A stretch of 64,000 nt of DNA from positions 62,001 through 126,000 of the forward strand of contig PKCK01000047.1 in NCBI GenBank assembly GCA_002862085.1, in the 5' to 3' direction. The position numbers and the translations under genes were made by a program. Source of the stretch: Planctomycetota bacterium. GTDB taxonomy: Bacteria > Planctomycetota > UBA1135 > GCA-002686595. Below, one piece after another: positions 63,098 to 64,000 of this stretch; positions within the stretch are counted from its first letter, which is position 1, and every line of letters begins with the position of its first letter. Below the pieces are notes generated by a model. It had not been told where the DNA came from, made no database searches, and saw only the letters and a program-made list of their open reading frames with translations.

Positions 63098-63706
63098 TCA
63101 GGAAGCGCCGTCGCCGGAGCGGGGCGCGAAGGTCGCGGCGCAGGCGAAGTGGATCGCTTCTTCGATCAGGGTCTTTCGATCGAGGCTCGCGTCGACCCGC
63201 TGGGCGATCAGGAGGGCGACGAGTCCGTGGAGGGCGGTCATCACGATCGTCGCGCGGCGCAGGCCCTCCGCGGCCGGGACCGAGGCCAGCTCCGCGAAGG
63301 CCTCGAGGCTGCGGCGGGCGCGGCGGTAGGCCTCTGCGGGGTACCGCTCCATGCGCTCCGGCCGCAGGAGGAACATGATCTCGTAGTACGCGGGCCGTTC
63401 GAGTCCGAAGTCGACGAAGGCGCGCGCGCCGCGCTGGAGCCGTTCGAGGCCGGTGCCCTCCGCCGCCACGGCTTCCTCGAGGCGTCCGTTGAGCTCCTCG
63501 AACCCCTCGTCGATCAGAGCGTGGACGAGGGCGTCCTTGCTCTTGAAGTAGAGGTAGATGCTGGTGGCGGTGCAGCCGACCGCCGAGGCGATCTTCCGGG
63601 TCGAGAGGGCCGGATAGCCCTGCTCCACGAGCGTCCTGCGCGCTTCATCGAGGATGGCGCGCTTCAGATCGGCTCCTGTGCCGCGCTGCTGGCTCGTGTC
63701 GGTCAT
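63098..63706 (-). CDS. TetR family transcriptional regulator, probable regulator of fadE
   Basis: This is a 202-residue repressor-type protein. The helix-turn-helix (about 13-60) reads ILDEARRTLVEQGYPALSTRKIA and CTATSIYLYFKSKDALVHAL. The ligand-binding half contains ARAFVDFGLERPAYYEIMFL, as in WHG-type TetR C-terminal domains. The ATG at 63706 was chosen because upstream codons lack similarity and the domain begins 13 residues later. TetR proteins beside acyl-CoA dehydrogenase genes commonly respond to acyl-CoA. A candidate operator palindrome lies about 180 nt upstream. Confidence 0.9.
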   Translation of the reverse strand: MTDTSQQRGTGADLKRAILDEARRTLVEQGYPALSTRKIASAVGCTATSIYLYFKSKDALVHALIDEGFEELNGRLEEAVAAEGTGLERLQRGARAFVDFGLERPAYYEIMFLLRPERMERYPAEAYRRARRSLEAFAELASVPAAEGLRRATIVMTALHGLVALLIAQRVDASLDRKTLIEEAIHFACAATFAPRSGDGAS

Positions 63707-63884
63707 GGGCGGCGGGCCTCCCCCTGAGGCGATCGCGCGCGGGGAGCCCCGGTCGGACGGCTCCCCGTCGCTATCGACCGCTGGCGGGGTCCGGCACCAA
63801 TCGAGCCTCCGGATTCGCGCCGCGAACGGTCGATCCCGAGGGTCGGCGGGCCTTTCGGCGCGCTTCTCCGCACGAAGCGGGTAG

Positions 63885-63899
63885 GTTGACACTGTAAAC
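63885..63899. promoter_or_regulatory. Candidate TetR operator upstream of the tetR-fadE unit
   Basis: GTTGACACTGTAAAC is a 15-bp imperfect palindrome (6 of 7 arm positions match around a central C). It is unusually AT-rich for this window. Sites of the TTTACA-n-TGTAAA form are typical of TetR-family regulators. It could also contain a promoter, since TTGACA on the + strand matches a -35 box. Its distance of about 180 nt from the tetR start implies a long leader or a divergent gene beyond the window. Confidence 0.45.
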
Positions 63900-64000
63900 T
63901 GGTGACGGGGAAACCGAAGTCTTTTGCGTCAACAGGCCGCGAAAGCCCTTCGCGACCGGGGCGTACGCCCCGGTCGCCAGTCCCTTTCCGAGACACCGAG

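Noticed and set aside
1-64000. Search for CRISPR arrays, insertion sequences, integrase or phage genes, toxin-antitoxin pairs and attachment sites
   Set aside because: No regularly spaced direct repeats, transposase-like or recombinase-like motifs were seen by eye, and no tRNA 3' end duplicate was noticed. A computed repeat search would be needed to exclude short duplicates.

Overview
The window is high-GC bacterial chromosome with no phage, insertion sequence, integrase or CRISPR array that I can see. The gene content points to a free-living, Gram-negative, aerobic heterotroph, most likely a Planctomycetota member (inference). The clues are a multihaem cytochrome paired with an ASPIC/UnbV FG-GAP protein, secreted prenyltransferase-type repeat and VPS10-like propeller proteins, a Tat-exported Gfo/Idh/MocA oxidoreductase, a tricorn-like protease, and large secreted proteins that share one C-terminal domain. 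Many starts lack an obvious Shine-Dalgarno. Several are GTG or TTG codons fused to the upstream stop.

Layout. 0-5 kb: DUF2200 gene running antisense into tRNA-Arg(CCT), a GlxA-type regulator, a SulP anion transporter and an RluA-type pseudouridine synthase. 5-11 kb: secreted repeat protein, VPS10-like propeller, AlkA-type DNA glycosylase, small membrane protein. 11.7-17.8 kb: alpha-glucan operon (membrane-anchored GH13 amylase, malQ, glucan phosphorylase). 17.8-30.3 kb: secreted beta-helix protein, multihaem cytochrome plus CRTAC1-like pair, Gfo/Idh/MocA, OxyR, secreted metallopeptidase, and a voltage-gated K+ channel interrupted by an in-frame amber stop. 30.5-42.2 kb: tricorn-like protease, CAP protein, a D-threonine-aldolase-like/enoyl-CoA-hydratase pair, a large lipoprotein, tdk, and a protein with a possible degenerate GGDEF fold. 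42.2-46 kb: second secreted metallopeptidase and a membrane coiled-coil protein. 46-51.4 kb: a tightly coupled four-gene operon (enolase-superfamily enzyme, old-yellow-enzyme-like oxidoreductase, Nramp-fold transporter without the metal motif, DUF993 aldolase-like protein). 51.6-56 kb: giant secreted subtilase and, upstream of it, a decayed copy of its C-terminal domain. 56-63.7 kb: lipid genes (PlsC-like acyltransferase, fadD, outer-membrane barrel lipoprotein, fadE, TetR regulator).

How the genes work together. The GH13/malQ/phosphorylase operon forms a route from external or envelope glucans to glucose-1-phosphate. The TetR-fadE unit with fadD and the acyltransferase covers fatty-acid activation, oxidation and re-esterification. 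The four-gene operon looks like an uncharacterised uptake-and-catabolism pathway. Four secreted proteins (beta-helix, two metallopeptidases, subtilase) end in a shared domain of about 130 residues with a WYRD...TSN signature and paired cysteines. This domain is a candidate sorting or surface-attachment module and is the best candidate here for an undescribed system. Convergent gene pairs are usually separated by a single perfect GC-rich hairpin without a U-tract.
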